Assembly: GCA_029216955.1 (NCBI GenBank)
Contig: JANAVB010044017.1
Span: 526,358 to 590,357 of the forward strand
Direction of reading: 5' to 3'
DNA length: 64,000 nucleotides
From: Iris pallida
Taxonomy: Eukaryota; Streptophyta; Magnoliopsida; Asparagales; Iridaceae
Under the pieces are notes generated by a model. It did no database searches. It was not told the origin of the DNA and was given only the letters and a program-made list of their open reading frames with translations. Within the stretch, counting starts at the first letter, position 1. The number at the start of each line of letters is the position of its first letter. This document shows positions 1-9,654 of this stretch, piece after piece. The translations under genes were made by a program, and so were the position numbers.

Positions 1-164
1 CATATGGTGTAGTATATGTTCTTATCGAATCTAGTATCTGAAGGATATAACAGAATCAAGATGAACCCACATAATGTAATACTAAGACATCATCTACTAT
101 AATAACAGAATTAAGATAGGTTGTCGTATCATCATTGCCAAGGGATGGAGGTTAATTGGAGGAA

Positions 165-505
165 GTTACTGCAGAAAGTGAAGACCGATATGAACTGACG
201 CACGAAAATGAGGGGCTCTAAGCTGGAACAAAAAAAGTTGTGCTTTGGAAAAAGAACTCTTGTAAACTCTTTGTTCACAAAGCAAGCTATAATTAAAGAA
301 TACAGAACAAGTATCGAGTTCGTTACTCAAGTATAGAGCTTACAAGAGTTATAAACTTGATACTTGTTCTGTATTCATTATATCTTGCTTTGTGAACAAA
401 AAGCTTACAAGAGTAGAACATCCAAAATACAACTTTACTTGTTACAGCGTTGATCTCCTCTTTTTCGTGCGTCAGTTCATGTCAGTCTGCACTTTCTGCA
501 GTAAC
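165..505. mobile_element. Foldback / MITE-like inverted-repeat element
   Basis: A 341-bp segment has long terminal inverted arms. The left arm begins GTTACTGCAGAAAGTG and the right arm ends with its exact complement CACTTTCTGCAGTAAC at 490-505. The arms stay complementary, with mismatches, to about 320 and from about 350, including GTTCACAAAGCAAG against CTTGCTTTGTGAAC. No transposase frame is present and I found no clear target-site duplication, so the superfamily is open. It lies where the first copy of the surrounding repeat stops matching the other copies. Confidence 0.7.
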
Positions 506-1546
506 GACCACAAGTTTTATGTTCTTCAACGATATATTTCACATGCTTAATTGCCAAGTGTGGGGACAAGTGGCTCAGAATACAATCTAAAATTTATTCT
601 AGCATACATTAGTGTGAATCGTCTATGTTCTGTACATATGTTGTAGTATATGTTCTTATCGTATCTAGTATCTGAAGAATGTAACAGAATCAAGATGAAC
701 TCACATAATGTAATACTAAGACATCATCTACTACCATATAAGATATAGTGATAGGTTGTCATATCATCATTGCCGAGGGATGAGGGTCGAAGGACAGTCA
801 ACTTTATCTACGACTACATAGTTTCTGCCTCGCCAGTCGAATAGCTGCAGGGACTATGTCCTGATCACCATGTCGTACCGTAGATAAATGCAAATGGAGC
901 TGGTGCTGGAGCCAAAATACAGAATCCAAAATACAAAATACAGAATCCAATCCCTGGGTTCTCCGAAAATACAAAAACAAAGATTGACACACAGTACTAA
1001 TTCATATCTATTTTAAGTGTGAGAATGGATGGCTCAGAATACAACCCAAAATTCATTCTAGCATACATTAGTGTGAATCATCTATGTTCTGTACATATGG
1101 TGTAGTATATGTTCTTATCGAATTGTATATGAAGGATATAACAGAATCAAGATGAACCCACATAATGTAATACTAAGACATCATCTACTACTAAAAGATA
1201 TAGTGATAGGTTATCGTATCATCATTTTCGAGGGATGAGGGTCGGAGGACAGTCAACTTTATCTATGGCTACATAGTTTTTGTCTCGCCAGTCGAATGGC
1301 TGCAGGGACTATGTCATGGTCACCATGTCGTACCATAGATTAATGCAAATGGAGCTGGAGCTGGAGCCAAAATACAGAATCTAAAATACAAAATATAGAA
1401 TCCAGAATACAAATGGAGCTGGAGCTGGAGCTGGAGATACAATCCAGAGATTGACACAGTATTAATTCATATATGTAGTCCAATACAAATAGTCTAATAC
1501 AAATACAACCCAATACAAATAGTCCAATACAAATAAGTACTAATAG

Positions 1547-1780
1547 CTAATGACAACCACGCAGCTCACGCAAATTCTCAGTGATATGATCACGCAACCA
1601 CTTCAAATAAGTGGGATCGACGGCGGCAGGAGAGATGCAGTCCATTGCAGGTGCTGGATGAATAGAACTCCCGGTATCACTAGCTACCGGTGCCACTTCC
1701 TCCTTAACAGTAGGAGGAGCCACCTCAGCATTCAGTATTTCCCTCAAACGACGTACCGCTGCTCGGGTCATGGGTGCCAT
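1547..1780 (-). CDS. Hypothetical 77-codon frame, possible gag-linker remnant
   Basis: A 77-codon frame with an ATG at 1780. It starts MAPMTRAAVRRLREILNAEV and is rich in Ala, Pro and Glu. The opening loosely resembles the PMTRARA-type linker seen in many plant Ty3/gypsy gag proteins, which suggests a retroelement scrap. It lacks any recognisable domain and lies in the extra segment between copies of the 458-bp repeat. It may be a chance frame. Confidence 0.2.
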   Translation of the reverse strand: MAPMTRAAVRRLREILNAEVAPPTVKEEVAPVASDTGSSIHPAPAMDCISPAAVDPTYLKWLRDHITENLRELRGCH

Positions 1781-2222
1781 CTGGTAAGATCGATATTCCC
1801 AAATAATATAATTGTAACATAAGCAAGCTAACTGAAGGAACCATCATCTCGTTTGAGTTCATTTTCGAAAGCAGATAAATACAGAAAATTTGATTTTTTG
1901 CCAAGTGTGAGAACGGATGGCTCAGAACACAACCCAAAATTCATTCTAGCATACATTAGTGTGAATCATCTATGTTCTGTACATATGGTGTATTATATGT
2001 TCTTATCGAATATAGTATCTGAAGGATATAACAGAATCAAGATGAACCCACATAATGTAATACTAAGACATCATCTACTACTAAAAGATATAGTGATAGG
2101 TTATCGTATCATCATTGCCGTAGGATGAGGGTCAGAGGACAGTCTACTTTATCTACGGCTACATAGTTTCTGCCTCGCCAGTCGAATGGCTGCAGGGACT
2201 ATATGTCCTGATCATCATGTTA

Positions 2223-3060
2223 CCAATTAACCAACCAACAAAACTACTTGTTACAAATATCGGCACTATCGGTGCTTTAGAATCGGAGTATCATATTTTT
2301 TGGTGTCGAAAAACAAATAATTATTACTAAATAATTAGATTTTTCGGCACTATCGGTGCCCCTGACCAAGACCCCCCAAACCCCTCCCCCACCAGCCCCC
2401 CTCCCCTCCCCAGCCACCCCTCCCCCACCAACAACCCCTAACCCTAAATTATCAAAATTTTTGGCACTATCGGTGCCCCTGACCAAGCCCCCCTGCTCCC
2501 CTCCCCCAGCCGCTCCCACCCCCACTACACCCCCCTAGCCGCCCCCACCCCCATGCTCCCCTCCCCCAGCCGACCCCACCCCCCCCCCCGCTCCCCTCTT
2601 CCAGCCACCCCCACCCCCACTGCTCCCTTCCCCAAGCCGCCCCCAGCCACCCTCACCCCCCCCCGTCCCTCTCCACCCACACACCTACCCCAAACCCGAA
2701 CCCTAACCCTAGCTCCCCTCCCACAGCCGCCCTCACCCCTCTGCCCCTCTCTCCCACACACACACCCACCCCTAACCCGAACCCTAACCCTAGCTCCCCT
2801 CCCCCTAGCCCCCCTCCTCACCCCCAGCCGCCTTCACCCCCCCAGCCACCCCCCCCCACTCACCCCCCAACCACCCGCATCCCCCCTGCCCCTCCCCCCC
2901 GAGCCACCCGCACCCCTCCAACCACCAACAACTAAAATAGAGAGAGAGAGAGAGGGGGAGGGGGAGAGTCACGTACAGGAGAGGGAGGAGAGTCGCCGGA
3001 GAGAGTGAGAGTCGCTGGAGAGAGTGAGAGCGCCGGAGGGGGGAGGAGAGAGAGTGAGAG
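2223..3060. repeat. C-rich low-complexity tract with telomere-like and hairpin motifs
   Basis: From 2340 to 2935 the plus strand is overwhelmingly C and A, with runs of C up to ten. The near-palindrome GGCACTATCGGTGCC occurs twice, with a partial copy (CGGCACTATCGGTGC) at 2262; two copies are followed by CCTGACCAAG. Short CCCTAACCCTA-type telomere-like motifs occur near 2438, 2697 and 2775. The last two sit in a duplicated block ending CCGAACCCTAACCCTAGC. From 2937 to 3060 the strand switches to GA-rich repeats. Pro-rich or Gly-rich frames here (for example 2553-3008) are products of composition, not genes. Confidence 0.7.
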
Positions 3061-3099
3061 AGTAAAATGGGGAAAAAATAAATCGGTGGGGGGAATATA

Positions 3100-3338
3100 A
3101 TTAGAATTTAGCGACGTTTATACTAACGTCGCTAAATTAGTCGCTATTAGCGACGTCATAGCGACATTACGCGACGACTAGCTCATGTAACTATTATACA
3201 TCGTTGTCACGTCGCTATTTTCGTCGCTAGTAGTGACTGTTAGCGACGTTTTAATTATATGTCGCTAATGTCCACAATTTACCGATTGTAACGAACGTCG
3301 CTAAATTTACGTCGCCAATTGAGCAGATTTTAGTAGTG
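3100..3338. mobile_element. 3' terminus of a CACTA (En/Spm) DNA transposon
   Basis: The segment ends TTTTAGTAGTG at 3338, the complement of the CACTACTAAAA terminus of plant CACTA elements. Inside it is a dense set of subterminal repeats in both orientations built on TTAGCGACGT / ACGTCGCTAA, the layout to which CACTA transposases bind. The next three bases, TCG, are the likely 3-bp target duplication. I found no matching CACTA start in the window and no transposase frame, so the element is truncated, non-autonomous, or extends off the left edge. Confidence 0.75.
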
Positions 3339-4818
3339 TCGAGTCTTTGTGCGCTGTGAGAGACACGTGACCACGTGGCCCTTTATGCGGCCAAAAATCT
3401 GCTATTGCAGAAAACACTATATAGCAGGGTACCACACCCATGCAAATGGTTGGCAATCCAAGACTCGTAACCTACGAAGGACAATTTCTTCGAGAGCAAG
3501 GAGCGCGTCAGATAGTCCAAGGAGTAAGGCAGAGTTGCTACACTTTTCCGAGCCTCTATCGTCACCCTCCAGAATCAAAATTAAACAATTGTACTTAGAT
3601 TGTTTTCTAGGATTTCTTTCTAGGCTTTCCTTTGTACAAGCGAGTTTGCAATCAAGTTCAATTCATCTGTAATTTTGTTGCGTTTGATATTTAATGGCAA
3701 ACACCTATTCCCAACCTAACCAAACATGGGTATGAAAATGTTGAATTCCTTTCCCATGGGAAAGGAATTGAAAAACCTATTCCCAAGAATACAAAAACTT
3801 GATCCAAACGAGCCCTTAAGGTTCTCCTCTCCTCTTCTATATATGTGTACTCAAACTAACAAATAAAAGTAATCTTAATTGGTTCTAGTATGAGCTTCTA
3901 CAACCTTCCTTCGGTTTATTCCCACTAATTACTGTTTGCTGCAACTGCAATATGTTGTTCCTTTTTTTGCTTCTAATTGTATCTGTCAGTTATATCTTAT
4001 TAGTGAAATCCAAGAAAAAGAAGAAGGTTGAAGTTTTATGTTAAGATTTTTCTTTCTGGTTTATAGTTCAGAATGGAATATCGAGAATATTTTTTTTCCT
4101 CTATATTGAGTAAAGTAAGCTGTCATCCTCTTTTAAAGAGAGAGACAAACATACATCTACTTAAACCATGTAGGAGGCGCTCCAGCAATAAACTCCACCT
4201 GAAGAAAAGAAGAATTAAAGGAATATTATCAAATGGATTATAAAGCAGGTGCCAAGAGAAACATTTTATTATATAAGATCTAGAAATCATAAATTTAGTA
4301 CCAAAATTAAAAGAACTTCGTCTGCTTGTTCTCTTTGATGAGTTCATTTGCAGCAAAGAAAACAAAGCCAATCCTCTTGATCACTCACAAAAATTAATAA
4401 GTTTTGGCAGGGCCAGGAAACTTCTAAATCTAAAATCTAAATAATTAGCATGGGTCTCTCTCTTGCAATATAACATTGGACAAAAGAGTGGTCTCCTAAT
4501 ATATATAGATATATACGGGGTGTCAATATATTCGGAGTATAGGCGATAGTTCATTTAGTCCATTTAATTGGCTTAACACAAATCTGGACATACGACACGG
4601 ACAAGACACTACATCTTGATTTGAAGTGTTTACTTCATGTTTATTTATTTCTTATTATTTTCATCCGATAAATCCTGAAGTGTGGTAAGGTAATTGTGTT
4701 GCACTTGGTACTCACATTTACTTTTCCACTGGAAATTAAATGTGGTTCCTCCATTTCTCGAATCTGCAACCTCTTGAACGAATATGTCTCAATCTAATCA
4801 CTTGAGCTAGACGTCATT

Positions 4819-4820
<2 letters not shown>
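3339..4820. other. Non-coding AT-rich stretch, no gene seen
   Basis: Short frames exist (3349-3672 plus, 4123-4371 minus) but show no domain, no codon signature and no promoter. The only structure is at 3690-3815: two direct copies of CCTATTCCCAA flank a perfect 26-bp palindrome (3744-3769, centre CCCATGGG), and the right side ends ATCCAAACGAGCCC, a sequence type common at ends of plant hAT-like MITEs. No target duplication was found. Confidence 0.5.

Positions 4821-4821
<1 letters not shown>

Positions 4822-4889
<68 letters not shown>
4822..4889. repeat. (AT)n microsatellite
   Basis: About 34 uninterrupted AT units immediately left of the SINE copy. Confidence 0.95.
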
Positions 4890-4893
<4 letters not shown>

Positions 4894-4894
4894 A

Positions 4895-5006
4895 CAAGGA
4901 CAAAAGACCTATAGCCTAGTGGTTAAGAGAGATACATGCGGCCCAAGTGGCCGGAGTTCGAGCCCAGTGGAGGCGAGTTTGCCACAAGTGGCCATGGCTT
5001 TAAAAA

Positions 5007-5008
<2 letters not shown>
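4895..5008 (+). mobile_element. tRNA-derived SINE
   Basis: An RNA polymerase III internal promoter is visible: A box TAGCCTAGTGG at 4912-4922 and B box AGTTCGAGCCC at 4955-4965, about 33 bp apart as in a tRNA gene. The sequence does not fold as a full tRNA beyond this, and it ends GGCTTTAAAAAG before an AT tract, as plant SINEs end in short A- or T-rich tails. It is flanked on both sides by (AT)n tracts, which probably grew from the tail and target. It has no coding capacity; movement would depend on a LINE. Confidence 0.7.

Positions 5009-5075
<67 letters not shown>
5009..5075. repeat. (AT)n microsatellite
   Basis: About 33 AT units directly after the SINE tail. Confidence 0.95.
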
Positions 5076-5078
<3 letters not shown>

Positions 5079-5081
5079 CAA

Positions 5082-5252
5082 AAAGAAAAAAAAATTGGAC
5101 CTAGGTAAATTGTTTTTGGAATCGCTCCCACTGGGATTCGAACTCCTGACCACTCGAACTCCTATATATATATCAAAAAGAAAAAAAATTGGAACCTGTT
5201 AAATTGTTTTTGGAATCGCTTCCAATGGGATTCGAACTCCTGACCACTCGAA

Positions 5253-5255
<3 letters not shown>
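5082..5255 (-). repeat. Tandemly duplicated ~90-bp SINE 3' fragment
   Basis: Two direct copies (about 5082-5165 and 5173-5255) share ATTGTTTTTGGAATCGCT and GGGATTCGAACTCCTGACC. Read on the minus strand each carries a B box, AGTTCGAATCCC, followed by CAGTGGGAGCGATTCCAA, which parallels the 3' half of the SINE at 4895-5008. The A box is missing, so these are 5'-truncated SINE copies duplicated together with their AT-rich flank. Confidence 0.6.
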
Positions 5256-5303
<48 letters not shown>

Positions 5304-5445
5304 GATGTATTGATACATCCCAAATAATTGTATTGAAAATGCATTGGAAATTGTGAAAGGTGTTTACTTTGACTTTGATTTTACCTGTTACTTTGACTTC
5401 GACTTTAATCTAAACCATTGGATCAAGATCCAATGATTCAGATTT

Positions 5446-5484
<39 letters not shown>

Positions 5485-5528
5485 TTATATATATATATGT
5501 GTGTGTGTGTGCGCGCGCGCGCGCGCGT
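5256..5528. repeat. (AT)n tract and compound AT/T/AT/GT/GC microsatellite
   Basis: 5256-5300 is a pure AT tract. 5448-5528 runs AT, poly-T, AT, GT and then GC dinucleotides without interruption. Between them, 5416-5435 is a short inverted repeat (CATTGGATC, AA, GATCCAATG). Confidence 0.9.
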
Positions 5529-7100
5529 GCCGTACACGTAAAATATGTCAATGACCTCTAGCTAAAGTGGTTAGAGTATGTATATACGTGGTTATCACAA
5601 GAAAAAATAATAATTTAAAGTATCAATGGTTGCTTGACATTATTCGTTCGGCAAAATCCGCAAAGTTGGTCATATTATATAATGACTTTTAGTATTTGTA
5701 TCACCTATAATACAAAGCAGGTATTATAATAGCTCGTTATTGATATTTCTGTTACTAATAAAACACTGCACATTGGCACCACCACTAGGGTTAGAATGCT
5801 GAAATAGTCCATCGACAAAGATTTGATTCTACACATGATCCAATAAAATGGTTCTAAACCAATATACTTAAAATACAAATTAAACATGCGACAACGGAGT
5901 ACCGAAAGTAATAAATTAAATCGGCCATTTGGCAATATATATATTACAGGGAGTTGTCTCTCGGGAATAAAACATTCGGCCATATAATCTGTATGCTAAC
6001 TACTTTTCACAATGGGTGCAAATTTATCAATAGCTTGGCTGAGGTTCCAATGCAAATATGTAAGGAACTTAACGATACAAACAATCCACTAATATAAAAC
6101 CCAAGAGTAATAAACGGTCAAGTAAATCCATGGAAAAGGCAAAATCTAGATGATGTAGAAAAAGTATATAAAAAACATAATCTTATATATATATCAAAAT
6201 ATGTTTAAATAAATTATGGATAAAGCATGTATATTACACACATTTTCACTAACATAATTATTAATCATTAATAATTAAACACTTTCAACTACAATAAATG
6301 TTCACAATCTTGAAAATAATTTTCTTCAAAATATTTTATGGTACTATTTCAAAAGAGTTGTCATGCAAATATAAATTTAACAAAGTGAGAAAAAAATAGA
6401 CAAAAGACACGTGTAATGCACGCGCACGACTTCTAAGTAATATATAATGTTGATTTAAAGCATACTACAATTTGCATGCCCTATATATGATTTGTTTGCA
6501 TGAATCATTAGTTACAGGATACAAGTAGACTAGGAGTTCGATGTGGTTTGTAAGGAATTTGTGCTACACATACATGTTGGAAAAGAAATGTAAAAATCGT
6601 TCTCCCAAACCGATAGGATATGGTGAGAAACGAAAAAAAACGCACAAACCAAATAGGCCAAAACCACAAAAAGTCCAATGCAAAAATGACTTCTACGTGA
6701 AAAATTCGGACGAAAAAATCCGAAAAAAATCAGAGTCCAACCTGTAAAAGCCTCATCTAATAGAATAAAGAGATACACCGACTCCTTACAAACTTCTCCA
6801 CCGATTTATACGGGTAACCGCAACACTTCAGTCGGATGGAAATAAATTACAATGAGTAAAGAAAATTACCAAAGACAAGATGGCGGTCAGGGAAGACCGT
6901 TGTAAAACTCCTCGAAACGATCTATCTTCGAATCAATCCCTGAAACTAAAATCTCTCTTTAGAAAATTGCAACTTAGAAAAAACTCTCCTTTTGATCTTC
7001 TGATATGTATTAGGTTATGAAAGTCCTATTTAAATCACCACAATTTCGAAGATATCTGGATCATTGATCACGATCCAATGATGTTAATATAATACCAAAA
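5529..7100. other. Non-coding AT-rich stretch, no gene seen
   Basis: Only short chance frames (5705-5983 minus, 6530-6778 minus, 6541-6747 plus) with no recognisable motif. No repeat with a second copy in the window was found. It may include the far part of the LTR of the old copia element to its right. Confidence 0.4.
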
Positions 7101-7119
7101 TTTGGCCTGCAGTCCCGAC

Positions 7120-7302
7120 ACAGGTATACCACCGGTAGCAGTATGATGTCAGTATAACAAAAATTAGTCCTTTTGAGTTAGAAAAATTTTGGAGTGAATT
7201 TTTGTATCACCGGTATACCGGTGGTATATCGACAGTGGTATACTAGCGGTATACTACTAGCACTGATCCATATTTTCCAATGTGAGACTGACATGCACTC
7301 AA
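7120..7302 (-). repeat. Probable copia 3' LTR start with GGTATACC repeats
   Basis: Just beyond the end of the copia pol remnant, read on the minus strand, comes a G/A-rich stretch (AAAGGTGGCA, 7307-7316) that fits a polypurine tract. It is followed by CTCACATTGGAAAATATGG and a set of degenerate GGTATACCGGTGG motifs. This is where a 3' LTR is expected. The outer boundary and the 5' partner LTR were not found. Confidence 0.4.
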
Positions 7303-8029
7303 ACGTGCCACCTTTGTCGCCTTCGACTCCCGAGCTTCTTCGACACATGGATGGTGCTCGTTACAATCTGGGATATTCTCTACATAGTTTGGGAACCTCA
7401 TCCAACACAAATAAATCTTTCCTTCCCAACTAGGTGAAGGAGCCGACCATTCCGACGATTCTCCTACAGTACTCAAATTTTTTTCTCGGTTGAATTTTCG
7501 TGAGCATATCCACAATATTGTTCTTTGTATGAACCATCTCAAGTGCCACATCCTTCGCTTATAGAACATCTTATATTAGTCCATGATACTGAGTTGTAAT
7601 ATGCTTGGACCGACTATGAAATATCTTGTTCTTCCTAAGGTGAATAGCACTTTAGCTACTACAAAGGAAAATATATTGTTCTTGCTTAAGCTTGATTTTC
7701 TGCAAGAACTTCTTTATCTACAATAACTCCTTGCAAGCTTCCGTCGTCACAATGAACTTTGTCTCTGTTGTAGACAAAGCAACATACTTCTGCAACCGCG
7801 ACTACCACAAAACTCTTCCACCTGCAAATAGCATAGCATAGTCCAAAGTCGATCTTCTTGTATCCACATCCCCAACCATAGCTGCGTCAGTATACCCAAT
7901 AAACTTTGACTCATCACTCCCGAATAAAAGCTTCCAATTAGCAGTGCCTTGGAAATAATGAAGGATCCATTTAACTACCCGCCAATGTATCCTCCCTGGA
8001 TTGTAAAGATACCTGCTAACCATACCTAC
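7303..8029 (-). pseudogene. Ty1/copia pol remnant, RNase H and C-terminal end
   Basis: The minus strand encodes a decayed copia RNase H region: a stretch ending NPGRIHWRVVKWILHYFQGT, then FIGYTDA, then FAGG-VLW, and farther down remnants of ALSTTE, SAIHL and VDMLTK near 7490. These occur in the usual copia order. Stops and shifts interrupt the frame throughout. The upstream RT part resumes exactly at 24787, on the far side of the Tat element: the codons for the IAHVVGV block on the right join the VGMVSRYLYN block on the left. This is one copia element cut in two by the insertion at 8029/24787. Confidence 0.85.
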
Positions 8030-8923
8030 TGTTTGCAAAAACAAAAGTATGAAACTTTATTGATACAAACTTTGTAAAAAATTACAAGAATTCTAGAAAA
8101 GGTACAACTGTAGGAGTCCAATCTAGAAGACGATTGCTTTATCCCCTGGACGATGTGAACTTTGAAGACTGTAGCCTCTGAAGTTGACTTGAAGGCAAAA
8201 GCCTCGGAAGAATGTAGCAGCACTTGGGCAAGAACTCCTGAACTCTCTGAACTTTAATGACTGATCTCTGATTTATGATCTGTGATCCCCTTGAATGGAG
8301 ACTTGAAACTCTATTTATAGAGTTCTGGAAATAACTAATTTTCAGTTATTCTGGATGGCGCAAGCTGGATTACGCAGGAACTGGATTGCGCAGCATCAGA
8401 CTGCGCAGGCAGTTGTCTGGTCGTGGACCAACTGTTTTGGACACATGGCATCATTTGATTGAAATGCGCATGATCGTGTGAAGACGGTTGCCACGTAACG
8501 AGCATTTGATGGCATGAATACCACGCATACTTTTGTCAGAATGAAGTGCGCCACATGAATTGTGCTGACTTCAAATTGCGCAGAGATGGATTGTGCTGAG
8601 ATAGATTGCGCTGGCATGGATTGTGCCGAAATGGATTTCGTAAGCACTGGATTGTGCTGCATGTACAACTGTCCTCGAGCGTTGTGCGGCGCAATAAACA
8701 AACAGTCTCCTCGTTCTTCGTGCTGTCAGCTGTCAGAACAATTTGATTTTGTTAGATAATAATGACACTGCCACGTCAGCCTGCGCAGTTGAAAGTGTGC
8801 GCAGTCGAGTGTGCGCAATCTGATTGTTGCGCAATCTGATGTCTGCGCAGTTCATTTGAAAGTTGTATTTCTTAATTTTTTGACTTTTTTTGATAAGTGT
8901 AACTTGATTTTTTAGGACCTACA
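8030..8923 (-). repeat. 3' LTR of the Tat element
   Basis: 894 bp, starting TGTTTGCAAAAAC and ending GGACCTACA on the plus strand. Read on the minus strand the U3 part lies at the high-coordinate end and carries several TGCGCA motifs. A TATA box (CTATAAATAG) sits at 8311-8320. A minus-strand transcript would start around 8285. It matches the other LTR without gaps. Confidence 0.95.
8311..8320 (-). promoter_or_regulatory. LTR TATA box (3' LTR copy)
   Basis: CTATAAATAG on the minus strand, conserved in the 5' LTR at 24174-24183, where it would drive gag-pol transcription. Confidence 0.7.
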
Positions 8924-8936
8924 AGACCCCCTTCAA
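8924..8936 (-). promoter_or_regulatory. Polypurine tract of the Tat element
   Basis: On the minus strand TTGAAGGGGGTCT runs directly into the 3' LTR start TGTAGG. This purine run next to the LTR is where plus-strand DNA synthesis is primed. Confidence 0.8.
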
Positions 8937-9074
8937 AGTTTTCGAAAGTTGAATTTATTCAAAGTTTCGAAATACTTTGAATTTTGAATTTTAAATCAAG
9001 TTGCGCATGACTGTCTGCGCAATCGATCCCTACTTTTTCGGCACAATCTGAGGCGGCCGTTCTCTTTTGAAAAA

Positions 9075-9084
9075 CTATAAATAG
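9075..9084 (+). promoter_or_regulatory. TATA box of the antisense PMD-like gene
   Basis: CTATAAATAG on the plus strand, 93 bp before the ATG at 9178, followed by a CT-rich leader (CTCTCCATTCTCTCTCTGTC) typical of plant 5' untranslated regions. It points away from the 3' LTR and against gag-pol. Confidence 0.65.
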
Positions 9085-9289
9085 CTCTCCATTCTCTCTC
9101 TGTCATTCTTTACTTGTTGTTTCGAATTTCAAAAAGAGAAACTTCTTGAGCTTTCTCGATTTTCCTCATCGATCTTCATGGCCCCCAAGCGATCCTCCGC
9201 CGCCGCCAAGGGCAAGGCCCCCGCCGAGCCTTCGGCTAGGGTTGCGCCCCGTCCATCTCGACATGAGACTGCGCATCCCGCTTTGCTAG

Positions 9290-9654
9290 GTAGATGACTC
9301 AATCGAAAAAAACTCTCTTTAGAGTTCTTCGACTTCATTGATCTTCAAGATTCATCTCTTTTTAGAGATGTGATCATACTGCGCCACCCTCTTTAGGGTT
9401 TTGGTTGCACGAACTAACTATTCTTCAAGAATATCTTCTTTTACGATCGGTTGAATTGCGCTGGCAAAAGTCAGCGCAATCGGCTGATTTGCGCTAGCTT
9501 TATCAGCGCAATCCGATGGTTGCGCAATCTGATGGTTGCGTAATCTGATGGTTGCGCAATCTGATGGTTGCGCTATCTGATGGTTGCGCAATCTGATGAC
9601 AGAATTTTTTGACTTTGACTTATACTAAATTCTGTTTTCTTCTGTTGGATGCAG
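9290..9654 (+). other. Intron 1 of the antisense PMD-like gene
   Basis: Donor CTAG|GTAGATG and acceptor GGATGCAG|TG, 365 nt, phase 1. Splicing joins the Ala/Pro-rich first exon to a frame that continues into the mobile-domain region. It contains a 16-bp tandem repeat at 9512-9597. Confidence 0.6.
9512..9597. repeat. 16-bp tandem repeat CTGATGGTTGCGCAAT, about five units
   Basis: Five near-identical units inside intron 1. The same motif, GTTGCGCAATCTGATG, also occurs in the U3 end of the LTR (about 8824-8850), so the repeat probably grew from LTR-related sequence. Confidence 0.85.

Larger units (their letters stand above)
1..2222. repeat. Diverged tandem array of ~458-bp units
   Basis: The same unit recurs four times: a partial copy at 1-155, then about 552-1009, 1010-1467 and 1897-2222 (truncated). 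Shared landmarks are a block starting GGCTCAGAATACAA, a block ACATAATGTAATACTAAGAC, a block GTTTCTGCCTCGCCAGTCGA, and a tail of short AATACAGAATCCAAA-type repeats. About 430 bp at 1468-1896 between the third and fourth copies is extra; it starts with short AGTCCAATACAAAT repeats and holds a 77-codon frame. Copies differ by scattered substitutions, so the array is not young. No coding role is evident. It may be the body of a larger transposon, possibly the CACTA element ending at 3338, but that is inference. Confidence 0.75.

Noticed and set aside
2438..2790. Interstitial telomere array
   Set aside because: Only two or three CCCTAA-type units occur at each site, within a generally C/A-rich tract; too few for telomeric origin.
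2553..3008. 151-codon Pro-rich open frame
   Set aside because: It lies in a C-rich low-complexity tract where every frame is poor in stops; no domain, no splice or promoter signal.
4895..5008. Functional tRNA gene
   Set aside because: A and B boxes are present but the acceptor and anticodon stems do not form; a SINE fits better.
4817..5344. Frames with long Tyr-Ile repeats
   Set aside because: They are translations of (AT)n microsatellites.
9512..9597. CRISPR-like array
   Set aside because: The 16-bp units abut one another with no spacers, and the context is a plant retrotransposon intron.
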